64,000 nt of DNA from Mycobacterium sp. ELW1 (GCF_008329905.1 NZ_CP032155.1:248001-312000); one strand, 5' to 3'. Positions 35,015-46,000 are shown, counted from the first letter of the stretch. Numbers and translations: made by a program. The notes: a model not told the origin generated them from the letters alone.

Positions 35015-37948
35015 CTCGCCTCCTCCAGGATCGCCACCGCCACCGCAAGGCAACGCTGCCTGATCCGCTCCCATTCGGCGGCTCCCTCCGGCCCTGCCCA
35101 CCGCTCGTCGTCGCCGACATCGGACGGGTCGGGGTCGGCCAGCCGGCGGACCAGCTGAGTCGCCACCCATTGTCGCTTAGGTTGTCCAGAACAGTAATAC
35201 CGGTCCATCCCTGCGAGTACCACTGCAACGGTCTCGGTATCCATCCCACCGACGAGGTCGGCGAACTCGGCGAAATCCGACCGGCTGTTGCGGCACATGA
35301 TCAGAAACGCCTGCATCCGCAGCGTCTCCGCACACGTCGGGATCTGCAGCCGGTCACCCGTCGGCAGCTGGACGTGGGTGGTCTCCACCGGGCTGAGCCG
35401 CTCCACGCCGCCGTGCCGCTCGTCGGCCCCGGTCTCCAGCGCGTCGAGGGCGATCGCGAGCCGGCCCCGCCACATCGTGACCGGATGGACCGGTCGCGGC
35501 GTCGACGTCCTGGCGCTGCGGTAACCGCGGATCAGCTTGACGGTCGACGTGCCACCCGGGCCGATGCGCACGGGTCGCGCACGGGCGTCGTCGCTGCCCT
35601 TGACCTTGCCGGCCAGCTCGCTGCACCCGGTGAACGCCAGCGGATCGGCGACGCTGACCGCGTCCGGGGCCAGGGTCTTGAGCTTGGCCGCGCCCTTGAC
35701 CACCATCTTCAGATCGGCGGTCGGCGGCACCAGCGACGAGATGTCATCGGGGATGACAACCAGGTCGCCGAGGTCGACCTTGGGCAACGGCTTCTCGAAG
35801 TCGACCGACGGCAGGATCCGGGCCAGCCAGCCCGGCAGCCACCAGTTCCACTGGTCGAACATCGCCATCAGCGCGGGCACCAGGATCAGCCGGACGATCG
35901 TGGCGTCGACGGCGATCGCGACCGCGCACGCCACACCCAGCTCGGCGACCAACGGCATACCGGCGAACGCGAACCCGATGAACACCGCGATCATGATCAG
36001 CGCGGCGCTGGTGATCGTGCGGGCGCTGGTGGACACGCCGTAGGCGACGGCGTCACGGGTGTCACCGGCCTGCAGGTAGCGCTCCCGGATCCGGGTGAGC
36101 AGGAAGATCTCGTAGTCCATCGACAGGCCGAACGTCATCGCCAGCACCAGCGGCGGGATCGTCGAGTCGATCGACGTGATCCGGTGGAAGCCCAGCCCTT
36201 CCAGCCAGCCCCACTGGAAGACCATCACCAGGCTGCCGTAGGCCGCGGCGACGGACAGCACCGTCATCAGCACGCCCTTGAACGCCAGGAACACCGACCG
36301 CACCGAGATCAGCAGCATCACGAACGCGATCGCCGCCACGAACACGAACACCAGCGGCTGGGTGTGCCCGACCCGGTCGTCGAAGTCCTTGATCAGTGCG
36401 GTGGGGCCACCGACGTCGATCTGCGCGCCCTTCGCCGCCGGCAGTGCGGAGAGGTGGCTGCGCATCCAGTCGATCGAGTTGCGGGCGGCGAGGTCCTCGG
36501 GATCCACCGACAGGATCGCCGAGATCAGCGCGCTGCCGTTGTTGTCGGCGAACACCGGCGTCGACACCGAGACCACGTCCGGCGCCTTCGAGATCTCGGT
36601 GTTGATCGCGTCCAGCGCGGCGGCGTTCTTCGGGTCGGAGGCCGCGCCGCCCGGGAAGGTGACCAGCACCCGGACCGGGCCAAGCGCGCCGGGCCCGAGC
36701 GCCTGCGCGGCCGCGGCCACCCCGCCGCGGACCTCATGGGTGGCCGGGAACTGTCGCTGCATGCTGTTGCCGAGCACCATCGAGAACGCGGGTGCGGCCA
36801 TCAGCAGCAGAACCGCCGTCGCACCCAGCGCCGACAGCCACGGCCGTCGCATCACCTCGCCGACCCAGCGGGTCCAGAACCGCGACTGGGTCGCCTCGGC
36901 GCGGCGGGACCACTGCAGCAGCGGCGAGCGCCGGGCCACCGGTCTGCCGAACGTGGCCAGCACCGCGGGGGGTCAGCGTCGTCGAGGTCAGCACCGCGAC
37001 CGCCACCGCCAGGATCGCGCCGGTCGCCATCGACCGCAGCACCGGTGTGTTGATCAGATAGATGCCGGTCAGCGAGGCGATCACGGTCAGACCGGACAAC
37101 AACACCGCCAGACCCGAGGTCGCCATCGCCGCGTCGGCGGCCTGCTGCGGGTCTCGGCCGGCGCGCAGTTCCTCGCGGTACCGCATCAGGATGAACAGTG
37201 AATAGTCGACGGCCAGCGCGATACCGAACATCGACACCGTCGACGTCACGAACACCGACATGCTCATGACGGTCGAGAGCAGATAGACCACGCCCATGGT
37301 CACCACGACGGTGCACACCGCGAGCAGCAGCGGGACGGCCGCGGCCGCCAGCGAGCCGAACACCGCGAGCAGAACAATCAGAACGATCGGCAGGTTCCAT
37401 CGCTCGGCCTCGGCGATGTCGTGTTTGGTGCTGGTCTGGGCGGCGGCGCCGAGCGCGCCCTGACCGATCACGTAGAGCTTGACCCGACCGTTGGCGATCT
37501 GGCCGGGCTGATCGCCGGTGACACCGATCTTCTGGCGCAGCTGCCGCGCGACGTCGACCGCGCCGGTGTTGTTGAAGTCCAGCCGCAGCGACACCACGTA
37601 GGGCCGGTCCGGGGCGGGCGCCGGCTGGCCCTGGTTGGGCACCACCACGACGCTGGGAACCTGCTTGGCCGCGTCCTCCAACTGCGCGACGGCGGAGTTC
37701 ATGTCGGCGTAGCTGGCGTCGGCACGAGGCGCGGCCACCAAGGCGAGTGGGGAGGCGCCCTGATCGGGGAAGTGATCCTCGAGTTGATACTGCACATGCA
37801 GCGACTGGGAGCCGGCAACGTCGAAGCCACCACCGGTCAGGTGATTGGACTGGGTGAGGGCCAGGTATACCGACGGCACCAAAGCCAGCAACCAGCACGT
37901 GAACACCAGCCAGCGGAATCTGCGCAGGTTGCTGCTGAGGCGCATCAT
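35011..37948 (-). pseudogene. mmpL11: mmpL11 (Rv0202c-like lipid/heme transporter), broken by one extra base
   Basis: An RND-type MmpL transporter exporting mycolic wax esters and linked to heme uptake. The N-terminal half (36973-37948) has the first helix, a periplasmic porter domain and MFGIALAVDYSLFILMRYRE, and reads in frame to STTLTP. There a run of six G on the + strand (36967-36972) shifts the frame. With five, reading continues as AVLATFGRPVARRSP into the second half with FGLSMDYEIFLLTRIRERY and the C-terminal cytosolic domain of about 150 residues. Repaired, the protein is 978 residues, normal for MmpL11 (966 in M. tuberculosis, from memory). Both halves are otherwise intact, so this may be a sequencing or assembly error or a recent mutation. 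It heads an operon with the XRE-like and CoA-binding genes. Confidence 0.85.
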
Positions 37949-38224
37949 GAACTGCTGGATGGCTGTCTCCCCGCATTCTCCCCGGATTGCGTGGTTGCGA
38001 GCGTACCGCAGATGCCTGTGCGCCGACCTGTCGTGATCGGCGGTCTTAGCTGGATTGAGACCTCGTGATCAGGCGCTCGTTACCCGCGCACGAGTGGCGG
38101 CCCGCCCGTTGCCGATGGCAGGATGTGCACCGACCACGTCAGGGTCGGGGACCGTGCCGACGCCGTAGCGATGCTGCGCCGCGGCGTGACGTCATACAGA
38201 CGTCAGCGAAGTCGAGGAGTCCCC

Positions 38225-38773
38225 ATGTCTGCGTCCACCATCTCCGCGACCGCGGGACTGCGCCGCGGGGTGTGCGCCGTGCTGGCCGCCACCGCGGCCG
38301 GCGGTGCCGCCCTGCTGGCGCTGTCGACCTCGGTGTCGATGTCGGAGGCGACCGCTGCCCCCGACCCGTGCGCGGCCAGCCAGATCGCCAAGACGGTCGG
38401 CACGGTGGCCACCAACACCGGGACCTATCTGGACGCGCACCCGCAGACCAATCAGGCGCTGACGACGATCTCCCAGCAGCAGGCCGGTCCGCAGACCGTG
38501 GTGGCGCTGAAGAGTTATTTCGACGCCAACCCTGCGGCCGCCAAGGACTTGCAGGCCATCCAGCAGCCGCTGACGAGTATGTCCGCCCAGTGCAAGTTGC
38601 CGGTGAGCCTGCCGCAGCTGCTCGGCCTGCTGCAGTCGGCTCAGACCGGCGGACTGCCCGCACCGGCGCCGGGCGCGTCGACGGGCACCACACCGGCACA
38701 ACAACTCTCCGGCAGCCAGGCTCCGCTGGGCAACGGCCCGCTGCCCGGCCCGGCCACGATCGGTACGCGCTGA
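38225..38773 (+). CDS. hemophore-related secreted protein with Pro/Gly/Thr tail
   Basis: A 182-residue exported protein. A signal peptide (residues about 15-45) ends near ATAAPDPC. The hemophore-type helical domain follows: CAASQIAKTVGTVATNTGTYLDAHPQTNQAL, LKSYFDANPAAAKDLQAIQQPL, ending with the second Cys in SAQCKLPVS, equivalent to the pattern in Rv0203. A 60-residue Gly/Pro/Thr-rich tail is extra compared with the neighbouring paralogue and may anchor it in the cell wall. ATG 38225 has a CGAGGAG ribosome binding site. It lies 276 nt from the divergent mmpL11, the transporter thought to receive heme from such proteins. Confidence 0.8.
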   Translation: MSASTISATAGLRRGVCAVLAATAAGGAALLALSTSVSMSEATAAPDPCAASQIAKTVGTVATNTGTYLDAHPQTNQALTTISQQQAGPQTVVALKSYFDANPAAAKDLQAIQQPLTSMSAQCKLPVSLPQLLGLLQSAQTGGLPAPAPGASTGTTPAQQLSGSQAPLGNGPLPGPATIGTR

Positions 38774-38939
38774 ATCGGCGCGCTCGGTGCTCCCCCGGAA
38801 GTGGCGCTGAGCAGCCACATCGGAACATTCTCACGATTGGTTAAGCTCAAGGCGCGAAAGTCTGCAGCAATTCTGCTTAGCTTTCTTCTGTCAGTACCGG
38901 TTACTGGCAGTGCTTCTCCCAACGCTAAGGAGTCCGAGC

Positions 38940-39311
38940 ATGTTGCTTAATGCCCGTCTGGCCCGTCGCGCGGTCGTCGGAGCGATCGGCACGGGCGCCG
39001 TCGCCGGCGCGATGCTGATTGGCGCAGCCCCGTCGGCGCTGGCCGATCCGCCGCCGAACTGCACCGCCGCCGACCTTGCCGGTGTGGCTGCGGGTGTGTC
39101 CGCGGCGACGTCGGCCTACCTGTTCACGCACCCGGACGTCAACGCGTTCTTCACGGGTCTGGAGGGTGCGCCGCGTGACACCATCCGGTCCGAGGTGAAG
39201 CAGTACCTGGACTACAACCCTTCGGTGAAGGCCGACCTGCAGGGCATCCGCCAGCCGCTGGTCGATCTGAAGAATCGCTGCGGCACCAGCCCCGACGTTC
39301 CTGTCTCCTAG
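38940..39311 (+). CDS. hemophore (Rv0203-like)
   Basis: A 123-residue exported heme-binding protein candidate. The signal peptide ends at about ALA/DPPPNC. The mature domain has CTAADLAGVAAGVSAATSAYLFTHPDVNAFF, VKQYLDYNPSVKADLQGIRQPL and CGTSPD; the Tyr and His residues of the YLFTHPDV segment are candidate heme contacts. AAGGAG lies 7 nt before ATG 38940. By position between mmpL11 and mmpL3 it is the best match to Rv0203, which shuttles heme to MmpL3/MmpL11. It is followed after 6 nt by the response regulator gene, so signalling and hemophore production may be co-transcribed. Confidence 0.85.
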   Translation: MLLNARLARRAVVGAIGTGAVAGAMLIGAAPSALADPPPNCTAADLAGVAAGVSAATSAYLFTHPDVNAFFTGLEGAPRDTIRSEVKQYLDYNPSVKADLQGIRQPLVDLKNRCGTSPDVPVS

Positions 39312-39317
39312 TCCGCA

Positions 39318-40037
39318 GTGCGGGTAGGACAGCAGCCCGCGCAGGAAGGCGCTGGCCGCACCGTCCTGATGGTCGACGACGACCCGGATGTCCGGACTTC
39401 GGTTGCCCGCGGTTTGCGGCATTCCGGGTTCGACGTCCGGGTCGCGGCTACCGGCAAGGAAGCGTTGCGGCTGTTGGCGAACGAGAATCACGACGCGTTG
39501 GTGCTCGACGTCCAGATGCCGGAGCTCGACGGTGTCGCGGTGGTCACCGCGCTGCGTGCGCTGGGCAACGACATTCCGATCTGCGTGCTGTCGGCCCGCG
39601 ACACCGTCAACGACCGGATCGCCGGCCTGGAGGCGGGGGCCGACGACTATCTGACCAAGCCGTTCGACCTGGGCGAGCTGGTGGCCAGATTGCATGCACT
39701 GCTGCGACGGGCCTCGCATTCACACGAGGGTTCCGATGCCGTCACGATCGGAGGGCTGACCATCGACACCGCCCGGCGGCTGGTGTTCGTCAACGGTGAC
39801 CGGGTCGAGCTGACCAAACGCGAATTCGACCTGTTGGCGGTGCTCGCCGAGAACTCCGGTGTGGTGCTGTCCCGGCAGCGGCTCCTGGAGTTGGTGTGGG
39901 GCTACGACTTCGACGTCGACACCAACGTCGCCGACGTGTTCATCAGTTATCTGCGCCGCAAGCTCGAACGCGAGGGTGTGCCCCGGGTGATCCACACGGT
40001 GCGCGGCATCGGGTACGTCCTCCGGTCGGAGCCGTGA
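39318..40037 (+). CDS. prrA: PrrA-type response regulator
   Basis: A 239-residue OmpR/PhoB-type regulator. The receiver domain has the acidic pair in LMVDDDPDV, the phosphoacceptor Asp in [13 protein letters not shown], the conserved Thr/Ser in LSARDT and Lys in [11 protein letters not shown]. The winged helix runs from [23 protein letters not shown] to YLRRKLER ... RGIGYVLR. It is strikingly similar to M. tuberculosis PrrA (Rv0903c) as I remember it, with [17 protein letters not shown] nearly identical. In M. smegmatis two PrrAB systems are known, the second next to the hemophore genes, so this is probably that second copy. GTG 39318 is assumed as start. The kinase follows after 7 nt. Confidence 0.88.
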   Translation: MRVGQQPAQEGAGRTVLMVDDDPDVRTSVARGLRHSGFDVRVAATGKEALRLLANENHDALVLDVQMPELDGVAVVTALRALGNDIPICVLSARDTVNDRIAGLEAGADDYLTKPFDLGELVARLHALLRRASHSHEGSDAVTIGGLTIDTARRLVFVNGDRVELTKREFDLLAVLAENSGVVLSRQRLLELVWGYDFDVDTNVADVFISYLRRKLEREGVPRVIHTVRGIGYVLRSEP

Positions 40038-40044
40038 TCCGGTC

Positions 40045-41373
40045 GTGAGTTCGTTGGGCCAGAGCCTGTCCCTGCGCAGCCGGGTCGCCTTGGCCGCCGC
40101 GGTGGCCGCCGCGATCGTGGTCGCGCTTCTGGCCGCGCTGACCTCGGTGGTGCTGGCGAACAACGATGAGGCACAACTGGACAAGCGCCTGGACTCGATC
40201 GTCGACGCCAGCATGTATCCCGAACAGCTGCGTGATCCCAGCCGGGTGGTGACGACCGGACGGTCACGGTCCACCGGGCAGGTCATGTTCCAGCGCGGGT
40301 TCCAGTTGCCGCCGCTGCCGCCGGGGACCGCGACGGTGACCGTCAACAACGTCGACTACCGGGTGCGGACGGTGAACGTCGACCAGTCCGGCGGGATCCT
40401 GGTCTCGATCGGTATCCGCGCCGACAGCATCCTGTTGAGCCGCGCCAGAATTCCGCTCTACGTGTTGATCGTCTGTCTTGCGGTGATGGTCGCGCTGGCG
40501 CTGGGCTGGATCCTGGCCGGGCCCGCGATCCGGCCGCTGCTGAAACTCACCGAGCAGACCAGGCGGCTCGGAACCGGCCACGATCGGCTCGACCCGGTGC
40601 ACGGCTCCCGGGAGGCCGAGGACCTGTCCGAGGCGATGATCGCGATGCTCAACAGGCTCGCGGATGCCCAGGCGGCGACTACGAATTCGCTTCAGGCAGC
40701 CCAGGATTTCGCGGCCAACGCCGCCCACGAACTGCGCACCCCGCTGACCGCGATGCGCGCCGATCTGGACACGCTGCGTATCCACGACCTGCCGCCCGAG
40801 GAGCGTGAGGAGGTGGTCGCCGATCTGGCACGCGCGCAGCGGCGTGTGGAGGCGATCATCACCGCGCTGGGGCAGCTGGCGTCGGGGCAGCTGGCCCGCG
40901 CCGAGGACCGCGAGCCGATCGACGTCGCCGAGATGCTCGATCGGGTTGCGCGGGAGAACATCCGGTCCGGGGTGGGGGAGATCATCGTGGAGGCCGACGA
41001 GGCCGGCACGGTGTGGGGCTGGCCGGCCGGTTTGCGGTTGGCCGTGGACAACCTGGTGCGTAACGCGATCACACACGGGGAAGCCACCCGCATCGTGCTG
41101 CGTGCCCGCCGCCAGGGCCCGCTGCTGGCCATCACCGTCGATGACAACGGCCGTGGCCTGCCTGCCGAGGAGCATCGAAAAGTGTTGGGCCGCTTCGCTC
41201 GTGGCAGCACCGCCACCGCGGGAGGGTCGGGACTGGGTTTGGCGCTGGTGGCTCAGCAGGCGGCCCTGCATGGTGGCGACATCGAACTTTCCGATGGCCC
41301 GCTCGGCGGATTGCGTGCCGTGTTGACGGTCTCGACCGCCCCGGAGCCCGTCGCTCCGGCGGGGCAGGCTTAA
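40045..41373 (+). CDS. prrB: PrrB-type sensor histidine kinase
   Basis: A 442-residue membrane kinase, partner of the adjacent regulator. Two transmembrane helices (about residues 14-34 and 133-155) enclose a sensor domain of about 100 residues. HAMP and dimerisation segments follow, with the phosphorylated His in AANAAHELRTPLTAMRADL. The ATPase domain has the N-box NLVRNAITHG, the G1 box DDNGRGLP and the G2 box GSGLGLALV. In the first helix VAAAIVVALLAALTSVVLA resembles PrrB. The GTG at 40045 lies 7 nt after the regulator stop. It converges on a DUF3054 gene with overlapping stops. The signal sensed is unknown; heme or redox would fit the locus. Confidence 0.88.
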   Translation: MSSLGQSLSLRSRVALAAAVAAAIVVALLAALTSVVLANNDEAQLDKRLDSIVDASMYPEQLRDPSRVVTTGRSRSTGQVMFQRGFQLPPLPPGTATVTVNNVDYRVRTVNVDQSGGILVSIGIRADSILLSRARIPLYVLIVCLAVMVALALGWILAGPAIRPLLKLTEQTRRLGTGHDRLDPVHGSREAEDLSEAMIAMLNRLADAQAATTNSLQAAQDFAANAAHELRTPLTAMRADLDTLRIHDLPPEEREEVVADLARAQRRVEAIITALGQLASGQLARAEDREPIDVAEMLDRVARENIRSGVGEIIVEADEAGTVWGWPAGLRLAVDNLVRNAITHGEATRIVLRARRQGPLLAITVDDNGRGLPAEEHRKVLGRFARGSTATAGGSGLGLALVAQQAALHGGDIELSDGPLGGLRAVLTVSTAPEPVAPAGQA

Positions 41374-41747
41374 CCGCGGCGTTTGCGGACGACGGCGGCC
41401 ACGCCGCGCCAGCCCAACAGCAGCACCGCCGTCACCACCGACGCGACGATGATGAAGCTCACCGCGACGCCCTGAGAACTGGCCTTGCGCAACAACATTC
41501 CCACCACGATGGTGGAGAGCCAGACGATCACGCCGGTCGGCGCGATCGCGGTCGGTGCCCGCCAGGCCCGGGAGATCAGCCAACCGGCCAGGGTGCCGGA
41601 CAGAAACGGCCATGCGGTCTCGGCGATTCCGGCAAGCGTCAGCCCTTCGGCGTGGCTGCGGCGACCGATCGCGCAGAACACCACGACGCTGACGATGTCG
41701 CCGGCCAGCGCCAGTGCGGCCGGGCGGGTGTCGCTACGAACTGCCAT
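41370..41747 (-). CDS. DUF3054 family membrane protein
   Basis: A 125-residue membrane protein with four helices. LALAGDIVSVVVFCAIGRRSHAEG at the start and WPFLSGTLAGWLISRAWRAPTAIAPTGVIVW in the middle are the recognised DUF3054 pattern; the last helix is followed by a basic VVRKRRG tail. ATG 41747 is favoured; a GTG at 41765 would add six residues. It is downstream of the flippase-like gene on the same strand (25 nt gap). The function of the family is unknown. Confidence 0.85.
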   Translation of the reverse strand: MAVRSDTRPAALALAGDIVSVVVFCAIGRRSHAEGLTLAGIAETAWPFLSGTLAGWLISRAWRAPTAIAPTGVIVWLSTIVVGMLLRKASSQGVAVSFIIVASVVTAVLLLGWRGVAAVVRKRRG

Positions 41748-41772
41748 GCTCGGATTCAAGCACACCGCCCGG

Positions 41773-42948
41773 TCAGGGCTTGTCGTCGTCGGGGTCCGGG
41801 CACGGCGGCGGCACCGGGCCCTGGAGCGCGGTGTCGGCCGGGTCGTCGACGGGCGCGCCGCCGCTTTCGGCTTCGGCCGCGGCGATCTCGTCGGCGACGG
41901 CGTCCGGGTCCAGGGGACCTTCGGTGCGGAACAGGAAGAAGAACACCACCCAGCCGATCGTCGAGATGAAGATCCAGCTGACCAGCCGATAGATCAGCAT
42001 CGCCGAGATCGCACCGGGCAGGGCCATCCCGCTGGACACCAGGCCGGGCACCAGCACGGCCTCCACGACCAGCAGGCCGCCCGGCATCAACGGGATCGAG
42101 CCGACGGCGCGGGCGGCGGCGTAGGCGACGGTCAAACCGGCCAGCGACGGCCTCCCGCCGGTGGCGTAGGCGGCGAACGCCAGGCACGCGACATCGCACA
42201 CCCAGTTGAAGAACGACCAGCCGAATGCCACTCCGAGGGTGCGGCGACTCAAGCTGACCGACTCCAGTTGGTTCAGCGTTTCGCGCCACCTGCGCAGACC
42301 GGTGTCGGTGGGCTTGCCGCGCACCGAGTTGACCCAGCCGAGGACCTTGACGCCGATGCCGTCGATGAGTTCGGGACGGGTCGCTACCGCCTGCGCGAGC
42401 AACAGCAGGGCGATGAACCCGCCGAGGGTGAACAGCAGCGAGAACGGATTGTTCTTGGCGCCCAACAGAAATGCGCCGCCGAGACCCAGCAGCGCCAGAC
42501 CCACCACCTGCAGCGCACCCGACATCACCAGCTGCCACGACGCGACCACCGGGGAGGCGCCCCACAGCCGCTGCTGGCGATAAACGAACGTCGCCGAGAG
42601 CACCGGACCGCCGGGCATCGTGGTGCTCAGCGCGTTACCCGCATAGAACGCCGCCTCAGAGCGCCACTGGCGGACAACCACCCCGGCCGACCGCAGCAGC
42701 GTCCGCTGGATCTGGGCGAAGCTGTGCATCGACAGCATGGCCGCGGCGACCGCCGCCAGCACCCACCAGCCGTTCGCCGAGAACAGGCTCCGCCAGGCTT
42801 TGGCCAGCTGATCCCACACCAGCGTCGCCTCGACGACCAGCACGATCAGCGCGACGCCGAGCACCGCCCAGCGGACCCACCAGTACTTCCCGCGCGCCGG
42901 GGGGCCGTGATCCTCGCGGGCGGCGTTCACCGACGCGTCGTAGGACAC
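41773..42948 (-). CDS. LPG synthase/UPF0104-type membrane protein (Rv0204c-like)
   Basis: A 391-residue polytopic membrane protein with about eight helices. It resembles the flippase (integral membrane) domain of lysylphosphatidylglycerol synthetase and other UPF0104 proteins: FYAGNALSTTMPGGPVLSATFVYRQQRLWGAS, FFNWVCDVACLAFAAYATG and IPLMPGGLLVVEAVLVPGL are the conserved glycine/proline-rich segments. It lacks the aminoacyl transferase domain, so a lipid translocation role is inferred. GTG 42948 is assumed. It matches Rv0204c in position. The acidic Asp/Pro-rich C-terminus is cytoplasmic. A strong hairpin separates it from the PGRS-like gene upstream. Confidence 0.87.
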   Translation of the reverse strand: MSYDASVNAAREDHGPPARGKYWWVRWAVLGVALIVLVVEATLVWDQLAKAWRSLFSANGWWVLAAVAAAMLSMHSFAQIQRTLLRSAGVVVRQWRSEAAFYAGNALSTTMPGGPVLSATFVYRQQRLWGASPVVASWQLVMSGALQVVGLALLGLGGAFLLGAKNNPFSLLFTLGGFIALLLLAQAVATRPELIDGIGVKVLGWVNSVRGKPTDTGLRRWRETLNQLESVSLSRRTLGVAFGWSFFNWVCDVACLAFAAYATGGRPSLAGLTVAYAAARAVGSIPLMPGGLLVVEAVLVPGLVSSGMALPGAISAMLIYRLVSWIFISTIGWVVFFFLFRTEGPLDPDAVADEIAAAEAESGGAPVDDPADTALQGPVPPPCPDPDDDKP

Positions 42949-42969
42949 GCAGATCAGCGTAACGGTGCA

Positions 42970-43002
42970 GACATCCCGCGACGGTGTCCGCCGCGGGATG
43001 TC
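42970..43002. terminator. hairpin after the PGRS-like gene
   Basis: GACATCCCGCG and CGCGGGATGTC are perfect 11-bp arms around an 11-nt loop, 15 nt downstream of the stop at 43017 on the minus strand. It probably isolates the downstream flippase-like gene from the very GC-rich PGRS transcript. Confidence 0.68.
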
Positions 43003-43016
43003 GGAGCACCAGCGCC

Positions 43017-46000
43017 CTAGACGGTGGTCGGTGCGTTCGGCGTGATGATCGTCAAGTCATAGCCGGCGGCCTGCCACCCGCTCATGAACACTCCGATCGG
43101 CAGCGCTTTGGCCTGCCCCACGCTCTGATTCGCGTTCGTCATCGAGCTGTCGTTGACGTACACCAGCCCGTTCTTCAGGTCCACCTGCGTCACCACCGCT
43201 GCGTGGTCGGCGACGAAATAGCTGTCCTTCGGAGTGGGCTTGAAGTCTGTGACGGCCGTCCAGACGATCGACACGGGGTAGGCGACCATGGTCGCCTTGC
43301 CTTCGGCCAGGGCGGCCTGCAGGTCGCGCAGTGCTTCTTCGCCGCCCTCCTGAGTCTTGTCGTACTCCCGATAAGTCGCGGTGACGTCGAAGTGCTCGTT
43401 GATCAGTGCTACGGCGTCCTCGGTCGCCACGCCCTCCTCGATGTTGGCGTCGAGGTACATCTTGGCGCCCGGCGTCTTCACGCTGTCGGTGGTCTTCGCC
43501 CAGTCGACCCAGGTCTGCTCAGTCGTCGACGTCGGCAACGTCTTCGTCGCCTGCAGGGCGGCGGATGCCGCGGCCTGCAACTGGCAGTTGGAGTAGCTCT
43601 GGTTCACCCAGTAGTCCGCGGCGGCCGCGGCGTTGCCGTACTGGCCGGTGCCGTCGACGGTCACCCAGATCTCTTCGTCGAAGGTATCGGGTTTGGCCGC
43701 ACCGACCATGATCGCCAAGGAATGCAGCATTCCCTGGATCATGCCCGCGAATCCCGGCAGCTTGGCCGCCGTCCCGTTGTTGACGGTGATGGTGAAGTGA
43801 TCGACGATTCCCGGCTGGATCAACGCATCGTTGGCCGTGTAGACGAACGAACCCGGCGTGCTGCCCGCCACGACGGTGCCGTACTTGGGGCCTTCCTTGA
43901 TGGAGTAGCTGACCTCGTAGCCGTTGTTGCCCTCGCCGTTGACCTTGACCGTGATCTGCTTGTCCGGGCCGGCTTGGCCGCCGACATCGGGGTCGACGCT
44001 CGGTGCGCGGTTGAAGAAGATGTAGGCGATCTGCTTGCCGATTTCTTCGAAGAACGCCTGCGGACCCGCCGGCTGTGCCGACGCCGATCGCGCGGCGAGC
44101 GCCGTCGCCGTCGTCGAGGTTCCGTCGGCGCCACGGGTTCCTGCGGCGCCTTCCTCGCCGACCGAGCCACCGCGTGTGGTGCCGCCGATGCCGCCCTGCC
44201 CGGCGTCACCGCCCAAGCCGCCTTCGTTGCCGTTCCCGCCGTCGCCGCCGTTCCCGCCGTCGCCGCCGGCCGCGCCGGGGCCTGCGTCGAGGTCGCTGTC
44301 GCCCCCGGCCGCGCCGTCGCCGGCGTTGCCTCCCGCACCACCACGGCCCGGGCCGTCCACGGCGGTCGCCACACCGCCGTCGCCGCCGGTGCCGCCGTTG
44401 CCGCCTGAGCCGCCCTTGCCGCCGCCGAATGCGCCTCCGCCGCCGGCGCCACCGGCACCGCCGTCACCGCCGGCTGCGCCAGCGCCACCGATCGCTCCGG
44501 GGCCGCCGCTGCCGCCGTTTCCGCCGTCACCGCCGCTCAAGCCATTGAGTGACCGGCCGTAGCCGCCGGGCCCGCCTTTTCCGCCTGCGCCACCGGCGCC
44601 GCTGCTGCCGGCGCTTCCGTTGGAGGCGATGAGGAACAGGACGCGGCCCGTGCCCGCGGCGCCGCCGGCAGCTCCGCCAGCTCCGCCTGCGCCGCCGTTC
44701 CCGCCGTTTCCGCCGTTCAGCCCGGGATCAATGGTCTCGTTGTCTGGCGAGAAGCCCGTTCCGCCCTGGCCGCCGTCACCGCCTTGGCCGCCGCTGCCGC
44801 CGTGGCCACCGGTGCCGATGATCGAGCTGCCGTTCCCGCCGCGACCGCCCGAGCCGCCCTTGCCTCCGGGTGCCCCATTGCCGCCGTCGATCGAGTACGA
44901 CGGGTTCTTGCCGGGATCGGCGCCGTTGGTGCCGACGATGCCGCCCTGGCCCACGCCGCCGTTTCCGCCGTCGCCGCCCGCACCGAAGAACGAGAGCGCT
45001 CCTACGTTGCCGCCGATGCCGCCGTCGCCGCCACCGACCCCGCCCGCTCCGCCGTCGCCGCCGCTGCCCGCCCAGAGGCCGCCGCGTCCGCCGTTACCGC
45101 CATTGCCGCCGCGGTCGGTCGCGTTGAGCCCCTTGGCGGGACTGTCGCCGCCGGCACCGCCGTCACCGCCAAAAGCGAAGAGGGAGAACAGGCCGCCGTT
45201 GCCGCCGTTGCCGCCGCGGCCACCGATGCTGGCCGCGCCGCCGGCGCCACCCTCGCCACCGCTGGCGCCGCCGCTGGCCCCGCCGCCTTCGCCGCCGTCA
45301 CCGGCGGTTCCCCAGAACGAGACCAGGCCAGTATCGCCGCCGTTTCCGCCAGTACCGCCGGTCTGGCCGTTCTTGATGGCGTTGCCGCCCGCACCGCCCG
45401 CGCCGCCGTTGCCTACCCACAAGCCGGCGGTGCCGCCGCGGCCACCGGTTCCGCCCTGGAAGTTGCCGGTCGAGGTTCCACCGGCGCCGCCCGCGCCGCC
45501 GTTACCCGACAGCCCGGCCGAGCCGCCCTGTCCGCCTGCCGATCCCGCCGCGGTGGTGGCTCCCGCACCGCCGGCGCCGCCGTTGCCGGTGATCATGCCG
45601 CCGCGTCCGCCGTTGCCGCCCGCGCCGCCGTTGATCGTCGCCAGACCCGCTCCGCCGGCGCCGCCGTTGCCGAACCAGCCTGCGCTGCCGCCGTTGCCGC
45701 CGTTGAAACCGTCGCCGCCATTGCCGAAGACGCCGCTATTGCCGCCCTTGCAGGACTTGGTCGACGGGCAGGTGCTCTCGGTCCAGGAGTAGCCGTTGCC
45801 GGCCAGAATGCCGGCGTTCGGGTGCGCAGCGGTCCCGTCGCCGACGAAGAAGTTGACGAGGTTCTGGGCTGCGGCTTCCGGCGTGGGCAGCGCAGCGGCC
45901 CGAGGAAGCGCGGCCGTGGGCGTGGCGAGCCGCGTGGTCGATTTTGCTGTCTGGTTTGCTTTTGTGTCGGAGTCCGACGCTGAACCGCTCGGCGACGCCG

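Noticed and set aside
34963..37053. A 696-codon open frame opposite mmpL11
   Set aside because: His/Arg/Gln-rich low-complexity antisense translation; it has no domain and runs against two RND-motif frames.
44150..45735. CRISPR-like regular repeats
   Set aside because: Units are short, imperfect and coding (GGx), without unique spacers or cas genes.
44620..45983. Long proline- and alanine-rich open frames on the + strand inside the PGRS-like gene
   Set aside because: They are antisense products of GGC/GCC repeats, have no start signals or family features, and the minus-strand protein has clear domains at both ends.
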